Notes: generated by a model from the sequence alone, not told the origin. A stretch of DNA of 64,000 nt from Asterias amurensis (GCF_032118995.1 NC_092663.1:2046001-2110000); one strand, 5' to 3'; positions 1-14,140 are shown, numbered from the stretch's first letter. Translations and numbers: made by a program.

Positions 1-372
1 GACACCTTTGGTAATTGTCAAAGACCAGTCTTTTCACTTAGTGTACCTCAAAATGATAATGCATAAAATATAAAAACTGTGAAATTAACTCAATAGGTCG
101 TCTAAGTTGTGAGATAATAAAGGAAGAAAAAAAACACCCTTTTCGAACAAGTTGTGCTTTCAGATGCTTGATTTCGAGACCGCATTAAGTCTCGAAATCA
201 ATTCAAATGTTTTAGTGGAAATTACTTCTTTTTTGAAAACTACTTTGCTTCAGAGGGAGCCGTTTCTCACAATGTTTTATACTATCAACAACTCTCCATT
301 GATCTTCAACAAGTAGGTTGTTAGGCTAAACATTACCTTGAGTAAATACCAAAAGTCTCCAGTGTCTTTAAG
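1..372. repeat. family-A MITE, cut by window start
   Basis: This is a copy of the commonest short inverted-repeat element in the window, here called family A. Complete copies begin aaaggcactggacac or aaaggcagtggacac and end with gtgtccactgccttta. The middle has a hairpin built on gatttcgagacctcaa and its complement, then cttcagagggagccgtttct. This copy lacks its first bases at the window edge and ends near ctccagtgtcttta. It has no coding capacity. Confidence 0.8.
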
Positions 373-2542
373 AAGCATTCTTTTAAGCGGTATCAAGGAC
401 AGTTTTCTTGTTTTCCGGGGTAACAGTGAAACGACGACCCAATTACTAAAAGGTTAGCAAGGGAAGCCAACTTGAATTAAGGGTTTAGTCTTTTCCCAAG
501 AATTCGAATTAGCTCACAATCTGCCGTTAGGAACATCTAAGACTTATACATCATGTTGTGACTTTAATGGAATGGATTCAAACCTATTTCTGGGTCAAAT
601 CGTATTCTGATGGATCTAATTTGAAGACAAGCCGACAAGGATTATTACATTCAGTTTATTTCGAAGGTGGAGTATAAAATAAAAAATCCGGCGGCGCAAG
701 ATTTTCTTGTAATTCAAATCTGAAGAAGGTAAAAGCTTTGATGGATGTCAGGAGACGGGTTCAACGATGCTTTCATAATAGTTGCTCAGAACCAAAATGA
801 AAATTCCCGTGAGGATAAGGGTCCCCTATAATTAAAAGCAATCCGCCCAAACCCTTCTAAAAGGTGTCCCCGTGAAATCCGCGAGCCAAACCCGGCCTCA
901 TTAGACCGTCTAGCGCCTCGTGGGATCGGCGGAGCCAAGACCTGGTTACATGGCAGGTGTCATCTTCAACACCGACCACGCACGGACAGGTCCAGGTTCG
1001 AGGCTAGGCAAAGGGAAATCGAACAGCATCGAGAAAAAATGTTATTGACAAGCAAGCCAGGGATGAACATTTCCACCGCGGAAACCGCTTCAAAAAGTTA
1101 GCATTAGATCACCGGTTGTATTTCGCTGACACCCGGAGCGTGAAACCGGAACGCGGCTGCTCAAACAGCAATGAGTCCCGGTTTGATTAAGAAGGACCCG
1201 GTTGGCCTTTTGAAAAATTCATGATGTTGGATGAGCGGGGATTACAAAACCCACACGCGATGGAAAGTTAATTGCGGAGGATCTTTTTTGGAGAAATTGA
1301 AATTCTCATCCTCGTCTTGAAAAAAGTATCTTCTCTCAAAGAAGATCCCTCGCGACCGTCTTAGTTTGGTTAGTGTAACTTTTCTTTTGATCATGCCACT
1401 TGTTGGGGCTTTGATGAGCCTTTTCGCTCGACAAAACTGTAAGCCTGTTTGCTGGACAAACGTAAAGCTAAAGACAAATGAGTGCAAAATGGGCACACGC
1501 ACAGGTATATCGCGAATTATTAACTGGTAGTTAAATTCAAATGACCCTTAAAATTTTGACTTTCATTTATCATTAGCAGTTTCTACCTTCACAGAGATTA
1601 ACTGTTGCTTTCTCTAAGCTATAACACCTTGAGGCCCGTTTCTTACTTCCTTTAAATGCGAATGCGAAGCAAATTTTAACGTCACTAATTCGCAACGAAT
1701 AATTCGTATCAGTTGAATTGTGCTCAACCGCTCATTCGCTGCGCAAAATTGCACTGTTACGTCCAAATTCGTTTAGAATTCGCAGAATTCGCACAAAATA
1801 CGAACCGGTCTCTCCATGAACATTTTGCACTGTGGACAAAACCAAACCTGCGTTGTTTCTCTAACAATATCTCGAAACATTCAAATTATTTCGCGACTAA
1901 AAGGACTACGTTCACATAGAAGAAGACATGTTTGTTTTCTTTAAGCACCTAGGTATAAAGGCAAGGACCAACAACCTTAAACCGATAATAACTTTAACAA
2001 TTTGTACGATCACATAGGTAAATTGTCTGCTTTCTTCAAGCATCTTAGTATAGGGCAAGGACGAACAACAAAACCGTAGCTTGAACACATTTACACTGTG
2101 CGACAGTGCAAAACCTGCGTGTTATCTCTAACAATATCTCAATGAACTTGAACGAAGCTCCGAGATATGGCTGAAATTTTATCCGACTTCCCTAGCCGTG
2201 GGCTACCGGGGAAGCGATACTTGCAATTGATTCAGGGACGAAATCTGCATCTGACCGGGGTGCTTGATTTGACGAACATTGACGCACGGTGTTTTGCTGC
2301 GAACGCCTTTAAAAATTGCATTAAAGGGAATCACATTTCAATTGTGCCGTGTGGATATTTCTTGCTGCATGAACACTATTCTTTACACGAAGCATAATCT
2401 CCCGCAGCCATGGGAAATTATTGACAATGAGTGCAAATGTGACAGTTTTGCAATATTGTTAGATACATTTATAAATTCACCTATAGGTTAGATCTCATCT
2501 TCTGCTGTTTGCACGAAAACAGTAGTGGTATCTTTTTTACTT
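373..2542. other. no gene recognised
   Basis: Only short open frames occur here (86 aa or less), with no recognisable domain and no supporting splice pattern. Around 830-1200 the sequence is GC-richer than its surroundings, which could reflect a regulatory or conserved non-coding block, but nothing in it identifies one. Confidence 0.5.
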
Positions 2543-3004
2543 AAAGGCAGTGGACACTATTGGTATAATTGTCAAAGACAAGCCTTCACAGCTGGTGTAT
2601 CTCAACATATGCATAAAATAACAAACCTGTGAAAATTTGAGCTCAATCGGTCTTTGAAGTTGCGAGATAACATTGAAAGAAGAAAAAACCTTGTCATTCG
2701 AACTTGTGTGCGTTTAGATGGTTGATTTCGAGACCTCAAGTTCTAAATCTGAGGTATCGAAATCAAATTTGTAGAAAATTACTTCTTTCTCAAAAACTAC
2801 GGCACTTTAGAGGGAGCCGTTTCTAACAATCATTTATACCACCAACCTCTCCCCATTACTCTTCACCAAGAAAGGTTTTATGCAAATAATTATTTTGAGT
2901 AATTACCAATAGCGAGCGCACTTTGGTGCTTTTGGAGTCTTGCTTTCAGAACACACATTGTTCCGTTTATACCTGCGCGCTCCTATGAGTGTCCACTGCA
3001 TTTA
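2543..3004. repeat. family-A MITE
   Basis: A full-length copy starting aaaggcagtggacac and ending gtgtccactgcattta. The internal hairpin gatttcgagacctcaa / gaggtatcgaaatc is visible near 2725-2765. About 70 bp near 2920-2985, rich in gcgc, is extra compared with other copies. Confidence 0.85.
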
Positions 3005-6000
3005 ATACAAGTTCTTCATATGGTTTCATTTGTTACAATATTGGTGGTTTTGACTTTTTTCCAATTTTTTTTTCATCTGCCCCACCCATGCGCTTTTGTT
3101 TTAATGCTACATACAAAGTGTGGCCCTAAGAACAAAAAAAAGTCCACAAAATGTAAGAGTTAAACACCATAATATTGACTACAACGCACAGTGTTATTTT
3201 CCTTTAATGTACGGAATGTCCACATAGTGCCTGCAACATCGAGCTGTGTGGGTGTAAAGGGTATATGCCGTTGTTTACAAGCACAATTTTCTCGACTTGC
3301 TCAAGTTTTTCTCAGATGATTTGATCAATAATGTGGAAGATAGTGATACAATTCTAAACTTGTTAGGATAAGTTCATAATTTCACATATTGTTTGCGAGA
3401 ACAAAAGAAGTGGTATTTTCTCTGGGTTGTTTTTATGTTGGGTTTGTTTTTTTCAAACTGGCCACCCCCGCGCTTTGGGGGTTAAGGTTGTTTAAGCTTG
3501 GATGCAAACACGCAATCGCTTTGATCGATTTGGTTCGATAACTGCCAAAACAACACAAAGTCTTCAAGATGGGCACTCGTCTCCATGCTTCCATCGATGG
3601 GAATTCAAATCGTCTGGTGTACTTTCAAGTTATTGACTCAGGACAAAAACAATAATGCGCGAAGGGCAGACTTTTAGGCGCGTATACCTGTACTGCCTGA
3701 TTCATAATGGAACGAGTACACCTACGGCAAAGTCAAATCTACATCTAAGCTTTCACAAACCAACCTCGAGTGTACACAACTGTTATTTCATCGTAAGACT
3801 CTTACTCTTGGGGGCGCCCTTTTTATAACCAAAAAATATCCCCCCCCCCCCACACACACACACAACCCATAATACAAACAAAAACTATGTTGTGGTTATT
3901 TTTAACCTGTTTGTTGTTGCATTCGATTGTATTGTTTCCTTTTTACGACTTGTTGTTTTGGAACCATTTTTAAATAGGATTTGAAACTTCACATTGTAAA
4001 AATGTAACTAAGAGAGGTTTGTGGTAACACCATGTGAACATCTCTTTTGACCAAGTGTTGGTTCTCATAATAACCGGTGGTTAGCGACTCAACATTTCGA
4101 TCAGTATGCTCTGGAGAAGACCATTTTGTTTTTCATCTAAACTATTTACATCACACAAGAACACACTGCTGTGACTACTTACTCTGGACTTTTTTCCTCA
4201 CATTATGATGTTAAAGATACCCAACGGCCACTACGGGAATATGTACACGGCAACATAACGAGACTATAATATCCCACGATTGATTCTGGCCGCTAGCAGG
4301 CGACATGATATTCTCTCTTTTTATATATCTTTGGTCCTCCAGTATGCTTTGCCTGGCGCCCTAGGGCTTCGCGGCTGCATTGATTATCGCTCGGTGTTTG
4401 GATATCAGCAAGAAAGGAGTTAGGCCAGTGCGGCGGCAACATTTCTGCCTCAATAATGAACATATCTTAATGAACAATACATACACTTAAGGTACAATGT
4501 GTTAATGAATGGCTAATACGTTGAAAGTTCCACGGTGGAGTAAACATTTGAAACGGCCCTTTTATATGCAAGAAGTAAAGATGTATTGTGTTCCAAAAAA
4601 GTGTCACTGAATGGTATTTGGTCATACTTGTAACGTAGAAATAAAGGTTGCACGGATTAAGTGTCATTTTACGTCAATGAGATTTTAAACTGCTGGCTTT
4701 ACACTCATCAACTCATGCTTCTCATTTGAAATTGAATGGCCCACATTATCTTGCAGCTGCGAAATTTTGGTAATGCCAAACTGCCAAAAAAGAATTACTC
4801 CTTTGACTGATGAATGGTTGCGCGATAGCCCATTTATTTTCAAACGAAATTGAATGCGACATGAAGGTGTTAAAATCATTGAGTTTTTGTTCAAATTGAC
4901 AGGGTTATTATATAAGTTAGCATCAGGTTTCGTGTTGATACACGGTAGACTTTGAAGGAAAATTACAGAACTTAGTTTTTGCCAGTAAACATATTTTGGG
5001 GGAGTTTAAGCACTTTATGTTATCCAACATCCATAATCTGACAAACCTGTAGAAGTTCGAGATAATGAAAAACCGATTATACATCTTGCATGACATCGGT
5101 TTGAAACCTTTTCTCTTTTAATAAAACGCTCACTGAGCGATAAACTCCAAGCGGGAAATGAGTCTTGTTATTTCCCATCAAATATGACATTTCAGAAAGA
5201 AATATTTCAGGGGAAATTTTCTACCGTCATTATCATTAAACCGTCTATAAGTTTTATGTAAATCTGTGGTCTTAGACGAGTTTTTTTTTTCTTCTATTTT
5301 CTTTACCAATTCTGTAATGTTCCTTTAAACAACATCTCAACTAAAAAAAAATGCCTTTCTGTGATGGCTGCGGCATTTTTATTGCAGGTTTACGACTCCT
5401 GATCGTTTAGCCCCTAGGCCCACGCACAACGCTATAAGAGCGGTTGTGCTCGACGTTACCCAAACACTACATTCCTATTCACTTGCTTCTCATAGCCTAT
5501 TCCATGCAGCGAGATAACAACTTCAAGCAATGCTTTTGTACAGGACTCACCACTTAACCCGTAGGTGGTTGTGTTTTCCCCGAAGTTAACATTTTTAACA
5601 TGCTATTTCGAATAACAATCCCTTCTGACATCGGAAGCGAGAAGACAACTTTACGACTTTCAGTAAAGACAAAATCCTCACAAAACTGAGAATTCTCTCA
5701 AAACTTCTTTATAATAATCAAAATAACAACTACTCGATGTTAACTGCCTTGAAACCTTTGCAAATGTTTAAAGGGGTATCAGTAGTAAAGTTTAATTTAA
5801 AAATTCATATATATGTTTGTTTTTAACAAATTCTGGTTCACATAATTTATAATAAATAATATTGCTAGAATAGAAATTTGTTGTTGCCGTTGATGCATCT
5901 GAACTTATGCTACTTTCGGTGACTGATTAGTTTCTTGGTACCGCTCGGAAAATAATTTGAAAAGTACACACACACAAACATCTGACGTCGACAAAAGGAA

Positions 6001-9000
6001 TGCCGAATCTTCTCTCAGAATAAATACTTTTGCATAAAAACATTATTTAAATGAGAGTTAAAAACAATCGCTATGACAGCAACTGTTCGGACATTTATTT
6101 CGCATAAATTATCATGATCCCCGTTCTCACAAAAAGTGGACTTAGTTAGCTCATTTAAAAATATAAAAATAAAAATAATAACTACAGGCTGGCGTCTTCG
6201 TTGTTCTCCGCACTGAACTACACGTGTAATTGCTATGTAGTTTCCAATCTCATAAATTTATTTCCAATCTCATAAATTTGATTACGATAATTGCACAATA
6301 TATTAATTTATTTCTAAGCAAAGCAAAGGTCACCTGGTAAATAAAAATGGATAATAACGTATTGTCTATATCCATAATTTTAAGTTAAAGCAGTTAAGCC
6401 GTTATGTAGTGTTCCACTTTCCCATAAAGACAACACTTGCATGATCTGATTTCATGTATCGAGGCCTAACATTAACAGAAGTGTTCCCTTTACAACCAAA
6501 ATGTCCCTCTTTTCACCCACGGTTCTTTAGAGTAGTTGGCTGGAATCTAATCTTTTAAATTGGCACGGCATAGTCGGCACTGCATCTGTAGGCAAGCATT
6601 ACTCGGCTCCGCAACCATAAGTGGTATAGGGCGGAAGTCAAGCACGATCAAAGAATCAAGTATAGAGAACTGGGACAAGTAGGTTATTTATATGGGTAGA
6701 ACTATAAAAGGTAATGTGTAAAGTTGAAGAGAAAGTAATGCTCTTAAATTTTGTGCGAAATACCAAGAAAAACAAAGAAGAGACTTTCATCATTGCACAT
6801 CCATCTTGTTTTTTCCCCAATTCATCTCAATGTAATTAAATCGCGGGCGGGAAAAATAGTCTGGTTCTTTTATGATAATGGATACAGGGAACTTGACCAC
6901 CACGGTGAGAACATGATAAAGGTATATATCCATGTTTTCCAGATGACGATCAAACAAGCACTAAGATTTATAAGCGGTGTTTATTTCTGTTAATTGTTTC
7001 AAGCGTAGTTAGGATCTAGGAGCACAATTCAAAATGAAAAAATAAAAGAAGCTATTGGGAGTATTAATGCAAACTGCCTGACAACCATAAGGACCTATGG
7101 TCTACAAATATCGAAGATCGATTATGACCTGACGTGTCGACACTCCATCTGAACTTTTCTTTGTCATTAACAATTACAACTACAACTACAAGTTATTACA
7201 TGTTCGCAATAAAGACGGAAGACGGGCAGAGTATGTTCAAATCGTCGAGACCAAACCGGCTCTTTTCAGAGCCAGCACTCACTCAGAAGATAATACATGG
7301 TTACTCGCAAGTTTACAACTATTAGTTTATTATCATCGTTCACACCTTGCAACGACTTCTACGGCTTGCACACCGGGTGGATATGTGAGCATAACAGGTC
7401 TTTATTGTTACTATTAAAGCTTCAAACATCACTTACCTAGTTGTAAACAACTATTGTTGTTTCAGGTAAGCCCTCACTATTGTATTTTGATAATCATTTA
7501 TGTTGATCTTATTTTGACATTGAATGGTGCGGCTGATGGTTCTTTGACTACTGAGATTGTGCTCGCATAATTGCTAGAACTACCGTACATCAAGCACTCG
7601 CTAAACGCATTATTCCATCAAGATTGTTTTTAAAATCAAATTACTTTTCCTTGGGCACGTTTTTGTTATCTTGAACCTGCAAACGAACTTTCCTTCACGA
7701 TTTGCTTGAAGTAAGCATTAAACTATCTTGTCTTGAAAAGTAAAACAAATTGAAGTATATTGCTAGAATCAACCAATGAATCTTATTTTACCGTGGGGCT
7801 CTTTTTCTGTTATCAGATGATGTTCCATGCTGCTTTGATCCTTCCAATACATGAATGGACAATTATGGATCTTTGGGTGTATATCTACGAAATCAATCGA
7901 CATAGACTCACCGATTCTCATTTCCCGTTGGCACCTTTTTCGATATCATCTTACTTTTTAAACCATGCCGAATAATATCTGAATCTGAATTATATAGTCG
8001 GCAAACCATCCCAGTGGAAACATCACATAAACTTCGGTAACTTAGTTTGGTTTACACGTCACCATAAAGTAAATGCGACTCAACAGCTTACATTATAAAG
8101 ATAGTGCTCCAGCCACCAAGGGGACTTTACTATCATATTATTATAGGCCTACTATAAAATGAGTATGGTAGATGGCCTTAGCTTTCGATCCAACCAGACC
8201 TTCTTAAATTCTGTCGCATAAACAAGTACAAACAAATACAAATCCATTTAATATAGCAAAAAGAGTCGCAAAGGATTCAGGGAAGGTATCCAGAAAAAAA
8301 AACGTGAAAATTTAGCCATCAATGTTACCAATTCATAAACAATTAGAATTATATCCATGCCTTTAAATAACTGAACATAAAGCCGAGGAGAATTGTAAGT
8401 CTCACCGTTTCAGTTTTTACAACAGAGATATCGGAAATTGTTTTAAAGGAATCTTTCACGTTGAGAATCAACTGCCGGTGTCGGAAGTGATCACGTGTGC
8501 TTTCATATTAACAGTCTCCCTTTATCAAGATTATCCTGAAGTCTAATATTGACCAAGTTTTTGAATATGTTAGTTTTCCCAATTGGCATCCCGTACTGCT
8601 TTAATACAGTGCATGCCTCCGTCTCACAGTACACAGGCCAAGTTATTCTTCTCAAGTTGCACTGATACAATGATTTGCGTCTCTTCGCCCCCTGGGCACA
8701 ATTTTCCACTCAAGTTAAGAGAGGGTTCCCATCCGAGAAGTTGGCTGTCTTTTAATATTAAGTTTACTTTATTTACATGCCTGCTATTGGTTTTCTCGTT
8801 ACGCAGCCAAAATTCCAATCCATGTCTTTTTCCCCAAAGTACTTTCGACGGCGTGTGTGGCATAAATGAATTGAGAACGAGTCGCCTTGTATACGTGATA
8901 AACGAACCGAAACAAAAAAGAGCGAGTGCCGAACTGAACGGGTTTATGGATTAAAGCGTCTGGGTGGAGAGTGTGGAGCTTTGTGATTGCAACCTGGGAA

Positions 9001-9900
9001 CGATATCGTCAGAGCTGGGGATGGTTCTTAAAAGAACCAAGGTGGTGGACCTTTTGGTAATATTTGAGAGAAATTGGGTAATGCTTGGTGCCCGTTTAAC
9101 AAATAATGATCGACAAGCTTGGAATGCTCACCAACGTAAATCTAATCTTTAAAACAGGTTTAAACAAGTATTTGATTTATGCAAAGATTAGAAACCATAT
9201 TTTTGTTTCTGCCCTTCATTCAAACCAAAATTAAATAAACTTTTTTTTCAAATACTGTTTTTTAGACAGCTTATGTATAAAGACCAAGAAATCTCGTCAA
9301 CCTAGTTCTTGGTTCCATCCTTGGTTATTCATCAAGTTTTCAAAATTCGCCAATAAAAATTGTGTGATGCAGACTTATCCGAGTGTGTGCTAATTCACAT
9401 AAGCCAAGCCTCGTTTGCACCCGGCCAAATATTAAATGAGTTATGAAACCACCCGAGCGTACCATTACCCATCCCTTAATGGCCATAATGGGTCACCAAC
9501 GCACAAACCGAAATGATGCACAAGTTTTTTCCAGTACTTAATGAAGACTAGAGATTATTATTTTATGTGGTGGTGGGGTGTGTGTAAGCTTGATCGAGTG
9601 TAAGTCTAGGCGCCGCCACGTGCCGAGCCGAAACGCCGTGGGGCAATCGTTGGGGGGTTACCAACCGAAGTCCAAATCGGTCTTCACCAAGAGGCGAGAG
9701 TCGTCATGGTTTGAGAGAAGGAAAAATGATGATGAAATGTTATTAGACGGTGATGTCTTGGAGGCATGTTGGAACATGCAGAGAGATTGAATCATGATTG
9801 CCGCCTCACCAACCCCTAGGCAGGCAGATTGGCGGGGCCGTGGGTAAACTCATTATACACAGACCCCCTTCCCCAACACCATCACGAATTCGCCATAGAC
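3005..9900. other. no gene recognised; low-complexity patches
   Basis: I see no supported exon in this 6.9 kb. It holds a C-run followed by a CA run at about 3841-3863, a short direct duplication of tttccaatctcataaatt at 6241-6278, and a dispersed-repeat fragment at 7205-7312 that is listed separately. The longest open frames (80-123 aa) overlap on both strands and carry no recognisable motif. Confidence 0.5.
7205..7312 (+). repeat. dispersed repeat fragment, possible retroelement 3' tail
   Basis: The block reading ggcagagtatgttc, then ccggctcttttcagagcc and agcactcactcagaaga, recurs in close form at about 49738-49815. The pairing of a gttcgaaac(g/a)tcga-like segment with a gagccaacactca segment suggests the tail of a retroelement, possibly Penelope-like. 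The class is an inference; the recurrence is visible in the sequence. Confidence 0.4.
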
Positions 9901-9910
9901 ATTAAGGCAC

Positions 9911-10079
9911 AGCTGTCGATTTCACCAAACTCTTCATAACTTTGGATTAATCTTAGGATTTACAAAGAGTTAAGGTCCGTATCCATAGACGTTATAGGAC
10001 GCATTGAACACATCCTAAGTTAGGACGAGTTACTCGTCCTAACTCAAGTCGAGATAAAGTTTCGTGAAATCGACTGCAG
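9911..10079. repeat. small palindromic MITE (family E)
   Basis: The arms cagctgtcgatttcacc (left) and cgtgaaatcgactgca (right) are inverted copies, about 170 bp apart. The interior carries catcctaagttaggacgagt and further taggac/gtccta inversions. The core taagttaggacga...tcgtccta recurs at about 48571-48604, and a weaker relative lies at 43277-43310. Confidence 0.65.
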
Positions 10080-10296
10080 GATTTGTTACCTGCGAACCAA
10101 CGAAGGTAATCTAAAACAAAATGTATGTCAACAACACTTCAATGAGAATTTGTGGGTATTTTGTTTTGCCAAAAGCATTTCAAAAAAATCTTTTCAGTAC
10201 AAAGATAATTAATCTCAGAAAAAGATAGTATAACGGCCAATTCACTTGTGGCTAACATGCAGCTTGTACCTGCAAGAGTACATACACTGGATATAT

Positions 10297-10765
10297 CTTG
10301 GGAAACATAGCCTAAACCATAACGTCTTTCCGTTCCGAATCAATCTTGGGAACCAAAGCCTAAACCATTTCGTCTTTCCGTTCCGAATCAATCTTGGGAA
10401 CCAAAGCATAAACCATTACGTCTTTCTGTTCCGAATCAGTCTTGGGAACCAAAGCCTAAACCATTTCGTCTGTCCGTTCCGTTCCGTTCCGAATTAATCT
10501 TGGGAACAAAAGCCTAAACCATTACGTCTTTCCGTTCCGAATCAGTCTTGGGAACCAAAGCCTAAACCATTTCGTTTTTCCGTTCCGTTCCGTTCCGAAT
10601 CAATCTTGGGAACCAAAGCCTAAACCATTTCGTCTTTCCGTTCCGAATTAGGCTTGGAAACCAAAGCCTAAACCATTTTATGTCTTTCCGTTTCGAATCA
10701 ATCTTGGGAACCAAAGCATAAACCAATACGTTTTCCCGTTCCGAATCAATCCCGGGAACCTAAAA
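10297..10765. repeat. about 47-bp minisatellite, about 10 units
   Basis: Tandem units of the type cttgggaaccaaagcc + taaaccatttcgtctttc + cgttccgaatcaat run through this stretch. Some units are lengthened by extra cgttc pentamers (near 10480 and 10585). The apparent 83-aa reading frame with repeated LGNQSLNH is only the translated repeat and is not a gene. Confidence 0.9.
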
Positions 10766-11166
10766 CGATTAGGCCTACGTCGTTTCGTTCAAACCTCGTC
10801 TAAATTACCGGAATGGTTGCATGATACGTGCTGCCCTCAGCTAACATTATTTGAAGAAGGGATAAGGGCCTCAACAAACTACATCACTTAAAAACTTTAT
10901 GGCTAACCTTGTCTAACAATGTTATGTTTCAATCAATTCAAACATGCTGATCAAACAGAACATGGAAGCAGAGGTATAGCGACTTACTGAATGTATAACC
11001 GGTATGAATATTACCTCTTTAAAATGGGACTGCATTCGTCCATGTGTCATTACTTCACTTTTTGTATAAACATTCATCTCCAATCATGCTCAATTCAAAT
11101 TCATTTCAAATCAGCTTACAAAAAAAGTACTTTACTTTCAAAACCAATATAACCGCATCACTTTAG

Positions 11167-11252
11167 TACTGAGCTACCTCAGTGGTCTTATTTGACAACA
11201 CATCCTTCTCCACTACCTCAGTGGTCTTATTTGACAATACATCCTTCTCCAA
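11167..11252. repeat. 42-bp direct duplication
   Basis: The segment ctacctcagtggtcttattt followed by gacaa(c/t)acatccttctcca occurs twice back to back, with one visible difference. It is a simple local duplication with no evident function. Confidence 0.8.
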
Positions 11253-12180
11253 TCCAAATGTAAGTGTTTATACGACAATATAACCTTTAAATCAAATTCT
11301 GGGGACGAGGTTAATCAGTAATATTTTGTCTTGCAGCTAGCAATCAGTTATCACAGACTGTTGATCGGTAGTTGGTTTGCCCCGGTCCATACAACAATCT
11401 ATTTCGATTTGAGCTTCACTGGGACTTGGCACGAATTCAGACTTTATTACTTAAAGGTGTTATATACCGAATTGGTGAGGACAAAAACATCGTTGTTTAG
11501 ATTTATTGTTTCGGGTACCTCTGCATCGAAGTCATAAGTTGCATGATTTTGCTTGGTTAAGCCCGATGATACTGTAAAAACAGTGGTTTCAAACAAGTTT
11601 CATTCGTTTGAAGTGTCAAAAGGGTCCTCAACTCTACATAAGACAACAAGAACTTAAAATGTCATCCGAACATTTTTCAAATAGCAAAACCGTAACTTCC
11701 AACACATTATTTGCTACTAATGTGTTCTAACACCATTTACAACATTTACTGGCTTCCAATTTGCCGGCCAAGCCTTTCGGTGAATTTAACTATACAACTT
11801 TGATCAAACCTTGATATTACACAAAGTGAATGCACCTTTAAGTAACTTTAAAGTTTCCCCCAACTGTTCTTTGATTGTTTGTTCTTCTTAGTGTCCACCT
11901 AGACAGGTTTTCATCACGCACAGTGCATTTGTGACAGGCTTGACGTTCATCAGTGGTTTATATTAACGCCAGTCCGAATTGTCAATATCCACACTCCTTG
12001 CCATGTCAGTTTGTGTTAAGTGTTATAAATATGTTGCGAATGAAAACACCATAAACCTGTTCCTCCACGTCTCAAACGAAGGCAACTTTAGTGCCGTGGC
12101 GATTGCAAAATTTCACGCGAGAAGAGGCTCTCTGATATCCCTTCAGTGATATGACAGTTGGTTGATGACTTTGATAATTT

Positions 12181-12544
12181 AAAGGCACTGGACACGATGG
12201 TTGTCAAAGACCAGTCTTCTCACTTGGTGTATCCCAACATATGCATAAAATAAAAAAATCTGTGAAAATTTTGACTCAATTGGTCATTGCATTTGCAAGA
12301 TTTTAATGAGAGAAAAAACACCCTTCTTGCATTACTTATAGTGTGCTTACAGCAGATGTACAACAAAGGGCTCCAGCTGAAATATTTTATTGTTCGAGTG
12401 AGAAATTGTAACTCTTTCTCAAAAACTACTTTTCTTCAGAGGAAGCCGTTTCTAGCAATGTCTTATACTCTCAATAGCTTTCCAATGCTCGTTACCAAGA
12501 AAGTTTTTTTTTTAAGTAAATACCAAGACTGTCCAGTGCCTTTA
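12181..12544. repeat. family-A MITE
   Basis: It starts aaaggcactggacac and ends gtccagtgccttta. The interior includes catatgcataaaataa and cttcagaggaagccgtttct. The open frames on both strands here (108 and 129 aa) are by-products of the element and its flank. Confidence 0.85.
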
Positions 12545-13269
12545 ACCAGAGAAAAAAATATGAATTTTGATAAGGCTTACCTTTTTTTTCAGAAGCTGTC
12601 TTTCCGTTTGTAAAGCTTTCATGTTCCAGAATCTTTCTTCCGAATGGGGTATTTTTTGCCTGTGGGTAAAATGAAAAGAATAAGCTGTGTAAATGATTTC
12701 TTAAAAACTTGCATAATGAACATAAGATGTCTCTGAGGGTACATTTTGCATGAGCCTCTTTTACGATTTGCATGAACCTCTCAATCAGAGAAAACAAAAT
12801 AGTGTCTTCACACACTATCATAAAATAGCAATAAGGTGAAACTGGGATTCGGTTAGGCCGGTAGTCGAATAAAGCCGGCACTTTATTGCCAGAAAATAAA
12901 TAATTTTCATTGGACTTTATTCAAGCCGTAAAGACTCTCTAAATTAATAGACAGGTCCGATGTTTTTTGCTTCTTGCATCAAAGTATACCCACAACCGAG
13001 CGATGGAAGGTACCAGTGGTCTCTCCACATCTCTCACTTTTTATTTGTACAACGAAGGATGGCTGCGAGCGAGCGGCATCACACGGGCATAATATCAATT
13101 ACTTTCTGTGCACTCGAGGACATTTGGAGCAAATTGAGGCGCAGAACCTTGTCTATATTGTACTAAAATAGCGCGACTTATTATGTTTGTTCAAGAGCAA
13201 CCAGCAAACAGTGCAGCATATTCGGTTGTCATTCTGTCCCCGTCACTGTCTGTCTTCCTTGTACGTCTT

Positions 13270-13603
13270 AAAGGCACTGAACACTATTACTCAAAATAAT
13301 TGTTAGGATAAGAAACCTTCTTGATATTAACGAGCAACGAAGATTTGGTGAAAGTATAAAACATTGTGAGAAACGGCTCCCTCTGAAGTAACGGGGTAGT
13401 TTTTGAGGGGAGGTATTTTCTCACTTAAATGTTAAAACAAACTTCAGTGAAGCCATTTATTATAGGCATCTGAAAGTACACCGATTTGCGCAACACGGTT
13501 GTTTCTTCCACTATTTTCTTGCAACTTTATGACCAATTGAGTCACACTTTTTACAGGTTTTTATGCTAGTCATGAACAGTAACCAAAGGTATGGCTGCCT
13601 TTA
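13270..13603. repeat. family-A MITE, opposite orientation, worn
   Basis: The order of internal landmarks is reversed relative to the 12181 copy. The ttactcaaaataatt segment comes first, then cattgtgagaaacggctccc, and cttttt-acaggtttttatg last. The right end (ggctgccttta) has diverged. Confidence 0.75.
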
Positions 13604-13894
13604 ACCTGTGTCTACGGTTATTATATTTGCGTGTGTACTCTGTGTCATCGGCGCATTGTGACGAGGGAATGGTAAATTAATTTAAAAATGTCGGCGAAGG
13701 AGTAAATCAAAATGATTACAAAGGGCATAGGAAATTTTTTGAAAAGCGAACATTTAAAAGCCAACACTGAGTCAAGGATTTGAGATAGCTGTGTTGTTCA
13801 CCCCCATACTAGGTATACAGATTCATACATTTCTTTTTAGATTCACGTACACGCCCTACTAACAAACATTTTTCACATGACGAACACTGGCCAT

Positions 13895-14140
13895 ACGTTT
13901 GTCTGGTTCGAGTCCCGGTCGTGACACGGGTGTCCTTTAAGTCAAAACACTTATCCACTATTATTACTGCGTCCTTCGGATTGGACGTAAAGACGTTGGT
14001 CCCGTATGTTGTTGTTATTCACGTAAAAGGAACCCAGGTCACTCTCGTAAAAAGAAGGAGTTTGCCCGGTCTTCCTGGTCTGATCGACAGCATATTGCGC
14101 CACAGCACCTTATAAACCATTGAGCATGTCTCATACTTCA
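13895..14140 (+). repeat. tRNA-derived SINE-like element
   Basis: It begins with ggttcgagtcccggtcgtga, which matches the RNA polymerase III B-box pattern GGTTCGANTCC. It continues through gcgtccttcggattggacgt, an acgtaaaaggaaccca segment and a cttcctggtctg segment. A reverse-complement relative lies at 54950-55165 with the same landmarks in the same order. The 64-aa frame inside is not a gene. Confidence 0.6.

Noticed and set aside
8503..8954. Overlapping frames of 123, 79 and 68 aa on both strands
   Set aside because: No recognisable domain, no splice context, and mutually overlapping; insufficient to call a gene.
10297..10765. CRISPR-like array
   Set aside because: Repeats are contiguous with no unique spacers, and the genome is eukaryotic; it is a minisatellite.
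12492..12881. 129-aa minus-strand frame
   Set aside because: Its C-terminal end lies in a family-A MITE and the remainder has no motif.
13905..13925. tRNA gene
   Set aside because: The B-box-like sequence is present but no cloverleaf or anticodon arm can be built; it fits a SINE better.
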